From the IMG/VR virus record IMGVR_UViG_3300010354_000061, positions 1-64,000 of that record: a stretch of 64,000 nucleotides of DNA. The stretch is one strand, 5' to 3'. The notes under the pieces were generated by a model, which saw only the letters and a list, made by a program, of their open reading frames with translations, ran no database searches and was not told the DNA's origin. Shown piece by piece: positions 58,668 through 64,000 of the stretch; the first letter of the stretch is position 1, and every line of letters begins with the position of its first letter. Source of the stretch: a virus. Made by a program: the position numbers and the translations under genes.

Positions 58668-58838
58668 TCAGTCCAGCTCATTCCCAATAAAGTCGTTCGC
58701 CAGCATCATCTGCCGGACCTCATCCTCAGCCATCCAGCCAACACACGCCCTGATCAGCATGTCCTTGTCAATTGCACCCTCTTCAACCCAGTCAAGCAGC
58801 TGGTGCGTGTACTTCCGCGAGACAAAAGGATGCGTCAT
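58668..58838 (-). CDS. Small protein (56 residues), unknown
   Basis: ATG at 58838 (TAATG overlap with the 93-residue gene) to TGA at 58668: MTHPFVSRKYTHQLLDWVEE, GAIDKDMLIRACVGWMAEDE then VRQMMLANDFIGNELD. All-helical and acidic. The same LxxWMSEDDVxxM pattern is seen in small T4-like phage proteins of unknown role. Confidence 0.68.
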   Translation of the reverse strand: MTHPFVSRKYTHQLLDWVEEGAIDKDMLIRACVGWMAEDEVRQMMLANDFIGNELD

Positions 58839-59119
58839 TAGTAGCAATCCTCAGCAGAACCGTAATCCTCATCCGTCCCCCAACCAGCCGACGCCAGAGC
58901 CTGCCCATCGGCGTACGCATCGTCGTCCTCGTACGCATCGTCGTCAACCCAGCTGAGGTCCATCGCCACATCCCTGCAGAGCTCCTCATCGAACTCCTCA
59001 GCTGTCAGCAGGACCGGCTCAGCCGCATCGTAGCCACGGAACCCACCAATCCAGTTCCTGTTCTGAACGTACGCCCAGTTGAGGTAGAAATTAAGCTTCT
59101 CGTGCGGTTGCATTTCCAT
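58838..59119 (-). CDS. Small acidic protein (93 residues), unknown
   Basis: Starts MEMQPHEKLNFYLNWAYVQN after AGGAGA, middle part RNWIGGFRGYDAAEPVLLTA, and a very acidic C-terminus (DLSWVDDDAYEDDDAYADGQ, TDEDYGSAEDCY). The acid tail recalls DNA-mimic or tail-binding proteins, but this is only composition. Promoter at 59146-59174. Confidence 0.65.
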   Translation of the reverse strand: MEMQPHEKLNFYLNWAYVQNRNWIGGFRGYDAAEPVLLTAEEFDEELCRDVAMDLSWVDDDAYEDDDAYADGQALASAGWGTDEDYGSAEDCY

Positions 59120-59145
59120 CTGTCGTCTCCTTAGTCAGTAAGGAC

Positions 59146-59174
59146 AGCATACGGTATTGTCAAAATATTGTCAA
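59146..59174 (-). promoter_or_regulatory. Sigma70-type promoter
   Basis: TTGACA, 17-base spacer (TTGACA repeated 11 bases later), TATGCT on the minus strand. The -35 box contains the TGA stop codon of the upstream gene. Confidence 0.75.
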
Positions 59175-59494
59175 CTCGAGGTGTGTGAGCACTTACCCCT
59201 GTAGTAGAACCCTGGACACGTACACCGGATCTTGCCATTTTTCTCGGAAACATAGTATACTTTACCGTTTTTCCCACTGACTGGCGTGCCTTCCTCCTTG
59301 ATTTCGTCAGGAACAGACCGTAAAACCTTGAATTTACGGCCTTTTCTGTCGAATTTGATCGGCCCATGCAGCGTGATCTTCTCTTTTGACCCCTCTGGAA
59401 TGTATGCAAACAGCTCGGTCATCGAGTCGTTGAGAAAGTACTCGTGGTTTGGCGTGCTGCCTTCCCACTCAGTCGTCTCGAGAACGTGCTTCAT
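59171..59494 (-). CDS. SWIM-type zinc finger protein
   Basis: A 107-residue protein. The C-terminus GKVYYVSEKNGKIRCTCPGF then YYRGKCSHTSS has the C-x-C ... C-x-H pattern of SWIM zinc fingers, which bind DNA or protein. The N-terminal 60 residues (HEYFLNDSMTELFAYIPEGS, KFDRKGRKFKVLR) are probably beta. Similar short proteins ending CTCPGFxFRGxCKH are common in phages. It overlaps the upstream gene by 4 bases. Confidence 0.8.
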   Translation of the reverse strand: MKHVLETTEWEGSTPNHEYFLNDSMTELFAYIPEGSKEKITLHGPIKFDRKGRKFKVLRSVPDEIKEEGTPVSGKNGKVYYVSEKNGKIRCTCPGFYYRGKCSHTSS

Positions 59495-59688
59495 TGCATC
59501 AGCAGCCGGGCTTCCACGCTCTTCACCCAGCCTGAAACATCGCTGGTCCCGATCTCTTCCACGCTGCCGACGAACTCAGCGACCTCGTTTGCAGCGTTCA
59601 GAACAGCCTCAGGACCGTAGCTGGACAGCATATCGCAGCGTTGCATGCAGATTCGGTTGAGAATCGCGTTGGCGACAATAGCACTCAT
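59491..59688 (-). CDS. Small protein (65 residues), unknown
   Basis: The start MSAIVANAILNRICMQRCDM at 59688 uses the TAATG overlap with the 43-residue gene and a GAGGAG site; a GTG nine bases upstream is less likely. Continues SSYGPEAVLNAANEVAEFVG and ends VKSVEARLLMQ. Helical, unknown function. Confidence 0.65.
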   Translation of the reverse strand: MSAIVANAILNRICMQRCDMLSSYGPEAVLNAANEVAEFVGSVEEIGTSDVSGWVKSVEARLLMQ

Positions 59689-59819
59689 TACACACACTCC
59701 TCAGTAGCTGCATTGCACAGCATGTTGACGTACGCACAGAACTCTTCCGTTTCCCGCCAGGCCTGCTCTTCGAGCTCGATCTGGTGTTGCAGGGCAGCAA
59801 AAACGTCGTCTTCGTTCAT
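59688..59819 (-). CDS. Small acidic protein (43 residues)
   Basis: ATG at 59819 after GAGGAG to TAA at 59688: MNEDDVFAALQHQIELEEQA, WRETEEFCAYVNMLCNAATE then ECV. Coupled to the next gene by TAATG. First gene of an operon transcribed from 59846-59874. Unknown function. Confidence 0.65.
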   Translation of the reverse strand: MNEDDVFAALQHQIELEEQAWRETEEFCAYVNMLCNAATEECV

Positions 59820-59845
59820 ATGTGATCTCCTCATAACGTAGGACC

Positions 59846-59874
59846 ACTATCGCATTTCCACAAAATATTGTCAA
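59846..59874 (-). promoter_or_regulatory. Sigma70-type promoter
   Basis: TTGACA, 17-base spacer, GATAGT on the minus strand, 27 bases before the 59819 start, at the left edge of the gene-free stretch. Confidence 0.72.
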
Positions 59875-60341
59875 CCGGTTGCCTTCTTTTTGTCAATCCC
59901 AGATAGTATCCCCATCGGTTCGAACGGCGATGTCCGGGGATGGACGGCGAGAGCGGATCAATGGTTAGTAACCACTTACCCCCCGGTTGACCTAAATTCA
60001 GAGTTCGTTGCCAATACAGGATTTTGCAGAAAGGTAAGTGGCCACTCACCTACCTACGGTGATGAGTGTGCAGAGATGTGCAGCTGGAAGGCAGCGATTG
60101 TCAGCGGCTGGGAGAGCTGCTGACTACCCACACCGCTACCAGTCTAAATATATGGTTAGTGAGTACTTACGGATTTTGGTTTACATACAATTGCCGGGAA
60201 TCCAGCCTATGACACCGCTAGAACACCATCTACGGAACGTACAATGCTTCAAGCGATGCATGACTAACCTATTGGTGAGAGATCCGGTCACTAACACTGT
60301 TCTCAATAGGTTCCTTGATGATCAGCTTGCTTATGGACTTG
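59875..60341. repeat. Gene-free stretch with repeated 18-bp palindromes
   Basis: No well-supported gene. Three imperfect palindromes with arms GGTWAGT and ACTYACC lie at 59963-59980 (GGTTAGTAACCACTTACC), 60034-60051 (GGTAAGTGGCCACTCACC) and 60154-60171 (GGTTAGTGAGTACTTACG); a fourth, weaker one is at 59180-59197. They could be operators or initiator-binding sites. A plus-strand frame of 64 codons starting at 60209 (MTPLEHHLRNVQ) has no ribosome site. Confidence 0.6.
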
Positions 60342-60572
60342 CTACTTGTAATGGTCTTCACACAGCATGGCAATCTTGGCTCTCACCTCATCACCGAAGA
60401 TAGATGCAAGAGTCGTTTCAGCTAGGTCCTGATGATAGCGAATCCGATCGTCATTGGGTAAGGGATCCAGGCCGTTCTTCTTGTCATCATTGTCATACAT
60501 CTCTACGGTTTCCATAGCATCTTCAAAGCACAAAACAGCTACCTGGTTTACAAGCTCATCAAACGTTGTCAT
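60342..60572 (-). CDS. Small acidic protein (76 residues), unknown
   Basis: Starts MTTFDELVNQVAVLCFEDAM then TVEMYDNDDKKNGLDPLPND and ends IFGDEVRAKIAMLCEDHYK. Helical. GGAGGC lies before the ATG, and the start overlaps the 72-residue gene by 14 bases. Last gene before the palindrome-bearing stretch. Family not recognised. Confidence 0.65.
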   Translation of the reverse strand: MTTFDELVNQVAVLCFEDAMETVEMYDNDDKKNGLDPLPNDDRIRYHQDLAETTLASIFGDEVRAKIAMLCEDHYK

Positions 60573-60777
60573 TGTTGCCTCCTAGATTCCAAAACTGAAT
60601 GATTGCATCGCCCATCTCATCTGTGTAGTACGTATCATAGATTGACACTACATCCTGCTTCAAGAACTCGATGACAGCTTGTTGAAAGTGCCAATCATCA
60701 ACATCGATTCCAAGATCTTGACACACATCCGCAATATGATCAACCACGTCATCCGGTATATTAACAGTGATTTCCAT
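60559..60777 (-). CDS. Small acidic protein (72 residues), unknown
   Basis: Starts MEITVNIPDDVVDHIADVCQ, DLGIDVDDWHFQQAVIEFLK and ends AIIQFWNLGGNNDNV. The opening strand then helix resembles ribbon-helix-helix or antitoxin-like starts, but the acidic character argues against simple DNA binding. It follows the AAA ATPase gene after 6 bases with GAGGAA as ribosome site. Confidence 0.65.
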   Translation of the reverse strand: MEITVNIPDDVVDHIADVCQDLGIDVDDWHFQQAVIEFLKQDVVSIYDTYYTDEMGDAIIQFWNLGGNNDNV

Positions 60778-60783
60778 GATTCC

Positions 60784-61650
60784 TCAGTTAGCAAGAACAT
60801 ACTCAGCAAGCTTCTCCCAACCAGGCTGGCCAGAAGCACGAATCTTCGTAACGGTGATCAGACTACGAAGCGACAGGTCACTACACTGCTCACGATTCCG
60901 CTTGAGCAAGTCAAGAGCCTCGAGCTTGTACGTGACCGGAATGTTCGGCAAGAACCCCTCAGAACGGAGAATCGTGTCCATCCGCTCGATCTTCTGATCA
61001 GCAGTCATCTCCAAGTCAATACAAATAGAACGCGTACGCAAAGCCTGACCGATCTTGTCCTGCGACTTGTTCGAAATGAAGATCACAGCACCACGAAAGA
61101 TGAAAGAACGCGGCAGCTGGTCGTCAACAGACGTGTTCCACGTGATCAAACGCTTGTCATACGAGTCAAGAGCACCCTTCAGCAGGTTCAACGCATCAGG
61201 ATCGGTGAGAACAGAGTCACAATCGTCAAAGACGACAATGTTGTTCTGATTCTCGAACAACACACGATACAAGCCCTTCGCAGTCGAGAAACCCTTGATA
61301 ATCCGGAAAGACTTCATCCCAGCAATAGACGTGCCAAGATCCAACTCAGAGATGTCAGACAGACCAGCGGCCTTGAGACCGGACATCACAGCATGAGTCT
61401 TGCCAAGACCGCCAGGTCCCGTGATGATCATCGACGGAATCTGCTTCTGCGCGATCATCTGGATGATCTGGCCGATGTACTGAAACCGATCATTGATCGG
61501 AAACTGCTTCGCCTTCGATTCTTGCACCTCGCCCTCAGACTCGTACTGAGCGAGCTTGCTTTTGGCATAATATTTGTTTGCGCTGTCGAACACAGACTTG
61601 CCGTCGACAACGATATGCCACCTACCACCACGAAGTTCAAGTTTAGCCAT
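60784..61650 (-). CDS. AAA+ ATPase, possible loader or DNA-transaction protein
   Basis: A 288-residue protein, start at 61650 (MAKLELRGGRWHIVVDGKSV) because GAGGA lies 10 bases upstream. After a 55-residue N-terminal domain come Walker A (IITGPGGLGKTHAVMSG, residues 78-85), Walker B with N-IVVFDDCDSVL near 140, sensor-1 like GAVIFISNKSQDKIGQAL and an arginine-finger candidate (ALRTRSICIDLEM). This layout fits phage AAA+ proteins of the type annotated as ATPase or clamp/helicase-loader-like. Its role is not settled. Strong promoter at 61679-61707. Confidence 0.83.
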   Translation of the reverse strand: MAKLELRGGRWHIVVDGKSVFDSANKYYAKSKLAQYESEGEVQESKAKQFPINDRFQYIGQIIQMIAQKQIPSMIITGPGGLGKTHAVMSGLKAAGLSDISELDLGTSIAGMKSFRIIKGFSTAKGLYRVLFENQNNIVVFDDCDSVLTDPDALNLLKGALDSYDKRLITWNTSVDDQLPRSFIFRGAVIFISNKSQDKIGQALRTRSICIDLEMTADQKIERMDTILRSEGFLPNIPVTYKLEALDLLKRNREQCSDLSLRSLITVTKIRASGQPGWEKLAEYVLAN

Positions 61651-61678
61651 TTGTGTAGTCCTCATCAGTAATAAGTAG

Positions 61679-61707
61679 ACTATACCGCTGTGACAAATTT
61701 ATGTCAA
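61679..61707 (-). promoter_or_regulatory. Sigma70-type promoter
   Basis: TTGACA, 17-base spacer (TTGTCA 11 bases later), TATAGT on the minus strand, 29 bases before the AAA+ gene start. Confidence 0.8.
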
Positions 61708-61736
61708 CGGAAAAGAACACCAGAGGAATCAAGAGG

Positions 61737-61985
61737 TTAGAACGGTTTGGGATTGTGCTGAGTCTCGGCCCAGCGATTGTCACGGTACTCGAAATGCTTC
61801 TGAATTCGCTGGCCAGTCTGCCAATCGGTCATAGCCAAGCATTCCTGGATGATAGATTCAGCGAACTTTCGAACCTCATCGACGTCAGCATAACCACAGA
61901 CGAAGTACCGACGTGGAGTCTCGAGGTCGTTATAGTTGAGCAAGCCAGCATCAGAAGCCAGCTTGAGGATCTTGTCGTTCACCAC
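61737..61985 (-). CDS. Small conserved phage protein (82 residues)
   Basis: Starts MVNDKILKLASDAGLLNYND and continues VDEVRKFAESIIQECLAMTD then TGQRIQKHFEYRDNRW. The LxxLAxxAGL...KFAExIIxEC pattern is a very common short phage protein of unknown role. Its ATG overlaps the 91-residue gene upstream by 7 bases. Confidence 0.78.
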   Translation of the reverse strand: MVNDKILKLASDAGLLNYNDLETPRRYFVCGYADVDEVRKFAESIIQECLAMTDWQTGQRIQKHFEYRDNRWAETQHNPKPF

Positions 61986-62254
61986 TGATGTTCCACGACA
62001 AGATGGTCGACTTTCTGGATTGCAGACTCACCACCGACAGGCCGGTAGATCATCATCTCACCATCCCACTGATCCTGATCGAACAGCTTGTCTTCCGGTC
62101 CAACTACGGTGAAACGGACGACTCGGCCAGTGTGGTGGCTCTCGACAAAGAACTCCTTCGGAAAACAGCCAGCAAAGAACTCTGAAGCGAGGCGAAGCTG
62201 GCGACGCTCTTTGACATAGTCACAATGCTTGAGACTGACAGTAATCAGAGACAT
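61979..62254 (-). CDS. Small protein (91 residues), unknown
   Basis: Starts MSLITVSLKHCDYVKERRQL after AAGGAA, then RLASEFFAGCFPKEFFVESH and GRVVRFTVVGPEDKLFDQDQ, WDGEMMIYRP. Beta-rich; I recall no family. Promoter at 62281-62309. Confidence 0.68.
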   Translation of the reverse strand: MSLITVSLKHCDYVKERRQLRLASEFFAGCFPKEFFVESHHTGRVVRFTVVGPEDKLFDQDQWDGEMMIYRPVGGESAIQKVDHLVVEHQW

Positions 62255-62280
62255 TTCGGTTCCTTTTTGATTGAACGGTC

Positions 62281-62309
62281 ACAATACGGAATGGTCAAAA
62301 TTAGGTCAA
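62281..62309 (-). promoter_or_regulatory. Sigma70-type promoter
   Basis: TTGACC, 17-base spacer (TTGACC repeated 11 bases later), TATTGT on the minus strand, 27 bases before the 62254 start and directly after the upstream gene's stop. Confidence 0.78.
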
Positions 62310-62585
62310 CTACTTCCAGATCCTATGCTTCTCAGCGACCCACTCCATGCCGTCGTACTCCTGAATCGTCCACTCAACGTCATCAGGAATCTCGACGATC
62401 TTGAGATCGGAATAGTTGTCGTTGGCCTTCTCACCCAGCTGTTCAACAACCTGGACAAGAGCCTCATCATCACGATAGACGTGAAAGCTGTTAAAGTCTT
62501 CCCCAGTCAGCTGTTTGAACAGATCCTCACCCTTATGGCTAAGGCCGAACCCACCATGACACTTGTTAATCACGACTTTTTGCAT
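62310..62585 (-). CDS. Conserved phage protein (KCxGGFGLS family)
   Basis: A 91-residue protein: MQKVVINKCHGGFGLSHKGE, then SDLKIVEIPDDVEWTIQEYD and GMEWVAEKHRIWK. The VVINKCxGGFxLS start and IPDDVxWxIxEYDGxEWVxExHRxW end form a family found in many phages and some bacteria, function unknown. It lies immediately next to the 80-residue gene. Confidence 0.85.
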   Translation of the reverse strand: MQKVVINKCHGGFGLSHKGEDLFKQLTGEDFNSFHVYRDDEALVQVVEQLGEKANDNYSDLKIVEIPDDVEWTIQEYDGMEWVAEKHRIWK

Positions 62586-62828
62586 TTACGTTAACTCCTG
62601 ATGCACTTCAACAACCCTCTCAACATTCCTGCACTCAGCAATCAAGTCCATCGCCATTGCAGCGATGTCTTCAAATGCACGACGCTCTTCACGGCTCATA
62701 TCATTGACAAACTCAAGAACCGCCTCTGGACTGTTGATCTGGGCCTCTCGCATCGCTGAAATAAGCTGATCGATCGCTCGGTGCGTGTTCTCGAACATGC
62801 AGTACGACATATTTGGATAGTTGTTCAC
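62586..62828 (-). CDS. Conserved phage protein (MSYCMFENT family)
   Basis: An 80-residue protein with a GTG start at 62828 (GGAGG four bases upstream, GTGA overlap with the previous stop); the family-typical MSYCMFENT begins six codons later and could be the true start. Continues RAIDQLISAMREAQINSPEA, SREERRAFEDIAAMAMDLIA. Short helical proteins of this type are widespread in phages; function unknown. Confidence 0.8.
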   Translation of the reverse strand: MNNYPNMSYCMFENTHRAIDQLISAMREAQINSPEAVLEFVNDMSREERRAFEDIAAMAMDLIAECRNVERVVEVHQELT

Positions 62829-63013
62829 ACAGCCTCCGGACAGTCAACAGTACGCTGGAACGAATCAATCTTGCTATACCGATCACCCACTTCCTCGTGC
62901 GTTGCTAGTATCAGCTTCGCCTCAAACTTGTTGGCAGCATTCTTAGACGAGAACACTTTGCAAAGAGATTCACGCTTCAGATGATCATATGCAGTGACAA
63001 TAAACACTTTCAC
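62825..63013 (-). CDS. Small protein (62 residues), unknown
   Basis: GTG start at 63013 with AAAGGAA upstream: MKVFIVTAYDHLKRESLCKV, FSSKNAANKFEAKLILATHE then RYSKIDSFQRTVDCPEAV. An alpha/beta ferredoxin-like layout is possible. Coupled to the next gene. No family recognised. Confidence 0.65.
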   Translation of the reverse strand: MKVFIVTAYDHLKRESLCKVFSSKNAANKFEAKLILATHEEVGDRYSKIDSFQRTVDCPEAV

Positions 63014-63039
63014 GTTTGTTCCTTTCTGATTGAAAGGCC

Positions 63040-63068
63040 ATGATCTTATAGTGACAAAATTAGGTCAA
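63040..63068 (-). promoter_or_regulatory. Weak or diverged sigma70-type promoter
   Basis: TTGACC with TTGTCA 11 bases later as in the other promoters, but the hexamer 17 bases on is GATCAT, a poor -10; TATAAG lies closer, at 12 bases. The -35 box holds the stop codon of the upstream gene. Confidence 0.45.
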
Positions 63069-63277
63069 CTGACGAGCTTGCCACGCTTTCCATATGCACC
63101 TCCAGCATAGTAGCTACACCACCCATCAGGGTCGATGTCTCCAGCTACAGCTGTGCATTTGTTTGGATCACGCCACATCGTGCAATTGATGCACTTCTGC
63201 TTGTTCTTTGGGTGATCCTGGTAGTTTGCCTCAGACTTTGAGGACTTGGCTTCTGAAATGAATTCGATGAATCGCAT
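63065..63277 (-). CDS. HiPIP-like small protein with CTS-like leader
   Basis: The start MRFIEFISEAKSSKSEANYQ at 63277 is chosen because GGAGG lies 5 bases upstream. The rest, KQKCINCTMWRDPNKCTAVA then DIDPDGWCSYYAGG, has the C-x2-C ... C ... GWC pattern of high-potential iron-sulfur proteins, as in known short phage proteins. The leader FIEFISEA also resembles the T4 capsid-targeting leader with a prohead-protease site (ISE-A). Iron-sulfur binding and head location are both inferred. Confidence 0.72.
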   Translation of the reverse strand: MRFIEFISEAKSSKSEANYQDHPKNKQKCINCTMWRDPNKCTAVAGDIDPDGWCSYYAGGAYGKRGKLVS

Positions 63278-63416
63278 ACACACCTCCTAGCGTTTCATCT
63301 ATTTAGAAAGAATGCCGGTTACGAGTCCGGCGCTAGCATTGTCGTCGTCTAGCCGTATCACGATTCGCTCTAAGTCACCCGAACGGTTTGGCGACCGTCA
63401 CCGTCCTGGATACCAA
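63278..63416 (-). other. Short gene-poor gap with hairpin
   Basis: About 139 bases. On the minus strand the hairpin CGCCGGA-CTCGTAA-CCGGCA lies 29 bases before the ribosome site region of the 63277 gene and shares its 3' arm (CGTAACCGGCA) with the hairpin at about 55563-55583. A 20-codon frame from GTG (MIRLDDDNASAGLVTGILSK) is open but unproven. Confidence 0.4.
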
Positions 63417-63770
63417 CTACGCAAGCTCTTGCGAGCTCACTTCACTAAACGGAATCCGCTTCTCGCGGAACGTGATCACGCCGTCGTACTCCAACTGAGC
63501 CCGCTCAAAATCCGGCACGTAATCATCACACTCGACAGACCAGTCAATCACGTACTCACGGAAGCCCACATTGTCCTCCTCGAACTGAGGGACCAGCGCT
63601 TCCGCGAACTTGCGGACATCACTACTACAGAGGAACCCAATCGAGACGTCCTCGATCAAGTACTCGTGACCGCCCTTCATCTTCCAGCGGGCGTTCTCAC
63701 CCGTGCCGAGGTTACCCTCAGAATCCCAAGCGTAGTTCTCTTCAACCTGCGTGCGAAAGACGATCTTCAT
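63417..63770 (-). CDS. Conserved phage protein, unknown (MKIVFRTQVxENY)
   Basis: A 117-residue protein; the start MKIVFRTQVEENYAWDSEGN at 63770 is preferred over the ATG two codons upstream because GAGGA is then well spaced. Continues ENARWKMKGGHEYLIEDVSI, SSDVRKFAEALVPQFEEDNV. The MKIVFxTQVxENY ... WKxKGGxEY pattern is widespread in phages; function unknown. Confidence 0.82.
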   Translation of the reverse strand: MKIVFRTQVEENYAWDSEGNLGTGENARWKMKGGHEYLIEDVSIGFLCSSDVRKFAEALVPQFEEDNVGFREYVIDWSVECDDYVPDFERAQLEYDGVITFREKRIPFSEVSSQELA

Positions 63771-63797
63771 GTGCATTCCTCAGTTGTCAATATAGAC

Positions 63798-63826
63798 ATC
63801 ATAGAGAATTGTCAAAAAAAGGTCAA
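63798..63826 (-). promoter_or_regulatory. Sigma70-type promoter
   Basis: TTGACC, 17-base spacer (TTGACA 11 bases later), TATGAT on the minus strand, 28 bases before the 63770 start. Confidence 0.8.
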
Positions 63827-63828
63827 CC

Positions 63829-63930
63829 CTACTTCATTCCTTTGACATTCTTGCAGTACCACGTTCCGAGATTGAACCCGGCAACAAGGCCAAGAACTAC
63901 ACCTATAGCAAGAGTGAATACTGCTGTCAT
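63829..63930 (-). CDS. Tiny membrane protein (33 residues)
   Basis: ATG at 63930 after GGAGG to TAG at 63829: MTAVFTLAIGVVLGLVAGFN, LGTWYCKNVKGMK. One glycine-rich membrane helix. The good ribosome site supports it; function unknown. Confidence 0.62.
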   Translation of the reverse strand: MTAVFTLAIGVVLGLVAGFNLGTWYCKNVKGMK

Positions 63931-63938
63931 ACTGCCTC

Positions 63939-64000
63939 CTATCGTTTGAACACGCGTGAACTGTAGTAGTACGCGTTCGCGAATGTGATCTTCAGCTCCT
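63939..64000 (-). CDS. 3' end of a gene entering from the right edge (partial)
   Basis: An open frame from the window edge to TAG at 63939 encodes the end ELKITFANAYYYSSRVFKR. It is followed 8 bases later by the 33-residue gene. Too short to identify. Confidence 0.5.
   Translation of the reverse strand, partial: ELKITFANAYYYSSRVFKR

Noticed and set aside
60209-60403. Plus-strand 64-codon frame MTPLEHHLRNVQ...
   Set aside because: All neighbours are on the minus strand, there is no ribosome site, and its end overlaps the 60342-60572 gene; left as undecided noise.
60679-61671. Long plus-strand frame of 330 codons
   Set aside because: It is the mirror of the AAA+ ATPase gene, which has Walker A and B motifs, a promoter and a ribosome site on the minus strand.

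Overview
The window is part of the genome of a tailed phage of the T4-like myovirus group. Most of the T4 baseplate set can be recognised from the proteins: gp25, gp6, gp7, gp8, gp53, gp5, a gp27-like hub, gp48, gp54 and gp26/gp51. Head-completion gp4 and a probable gp2, replication proteins gp32 and gp59, and the late-transcription co-activator gp33 are also present. The gp7 and gp8 relatives carry large beta-rich insertions, collagen-like and glycine-rich fibres are abundant, and TATAAATA late promoters occur. This style fits marine T4-like phages of alphaproteobacteria or cyanobacteria. A circularly permuted two-piece tmRNA gene points the same way, because that gene form is known from alphaproteobacteria, some cyanobacteria and a few betaproteobacteria. 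The exact host cannot be fixed from this sequence.

Layout. Positions 1-16 kb (minus strand) hold receptor-binding and fibre genes: glycine-rich tip proteins, a sulfotransferase, a 2368-residue collagen-like G-X-S fibre and an S74-chaperone fibre. Positions 16-35 kb (minus) hold the baseplate wedge, spike and hub genes. Positions 35.2-42.1 kb (plus) hold gp4, a gp2-like protein, gp54, the gp26 tail chaperone with a -1 frameshift extension (gp51-like), a tape-measure-like protein and a tail protein with a lysozyme domain. Positions 42-46.7 kb (minus) hold gp32, two membrane proteins, gp59, a methyltransferase, gp33, a holin-like protein, a SleB-type hydrolase and the tmRNA. Positions 46.7-50.1 kb hold small genes with a DUF932-type protein and a virion-like protein. 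Positions 50.1-52.9 kb (minus) hold a four-gene heptose-phosphate operon (GmhA, GmhB, HddA-like kinase and a transaldolase) behind a late promoter. Positions 53-54 kb hold a SprT-like protease and tRNA-Leu(UAA). Positions 54.06-55.4 kb (plus) hold two candidate internal head proteins behind a TATAAATA promoter. Positions 55.4-64 kb (minus) form an early region of many small, tightly overlapping genes with visibly higher GC.

How it works together. Early genes are fired by strong sigma70-type promoters with an unusually uniform plan (TTGAC[A/C/T], 17-bp spacer, then a TATAAT-like box). In most of them a second TTGAC/TTGTC-like element lies one helical turn downstream of the first. Late genes appear to use T4-type TATAAATA promoters with gp33. 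The heptose operon has such a late promoter, which suggests it acts late in infection, for example on surface sugars. At least two peptidoglycan-degrading activities are present: a lysozyme domain in a tail protein for entry, and a SleB-like hydrolase beside a holin-like protein for exit. All assignments come from reading the sequence and remembered family motifs; no database search was run.
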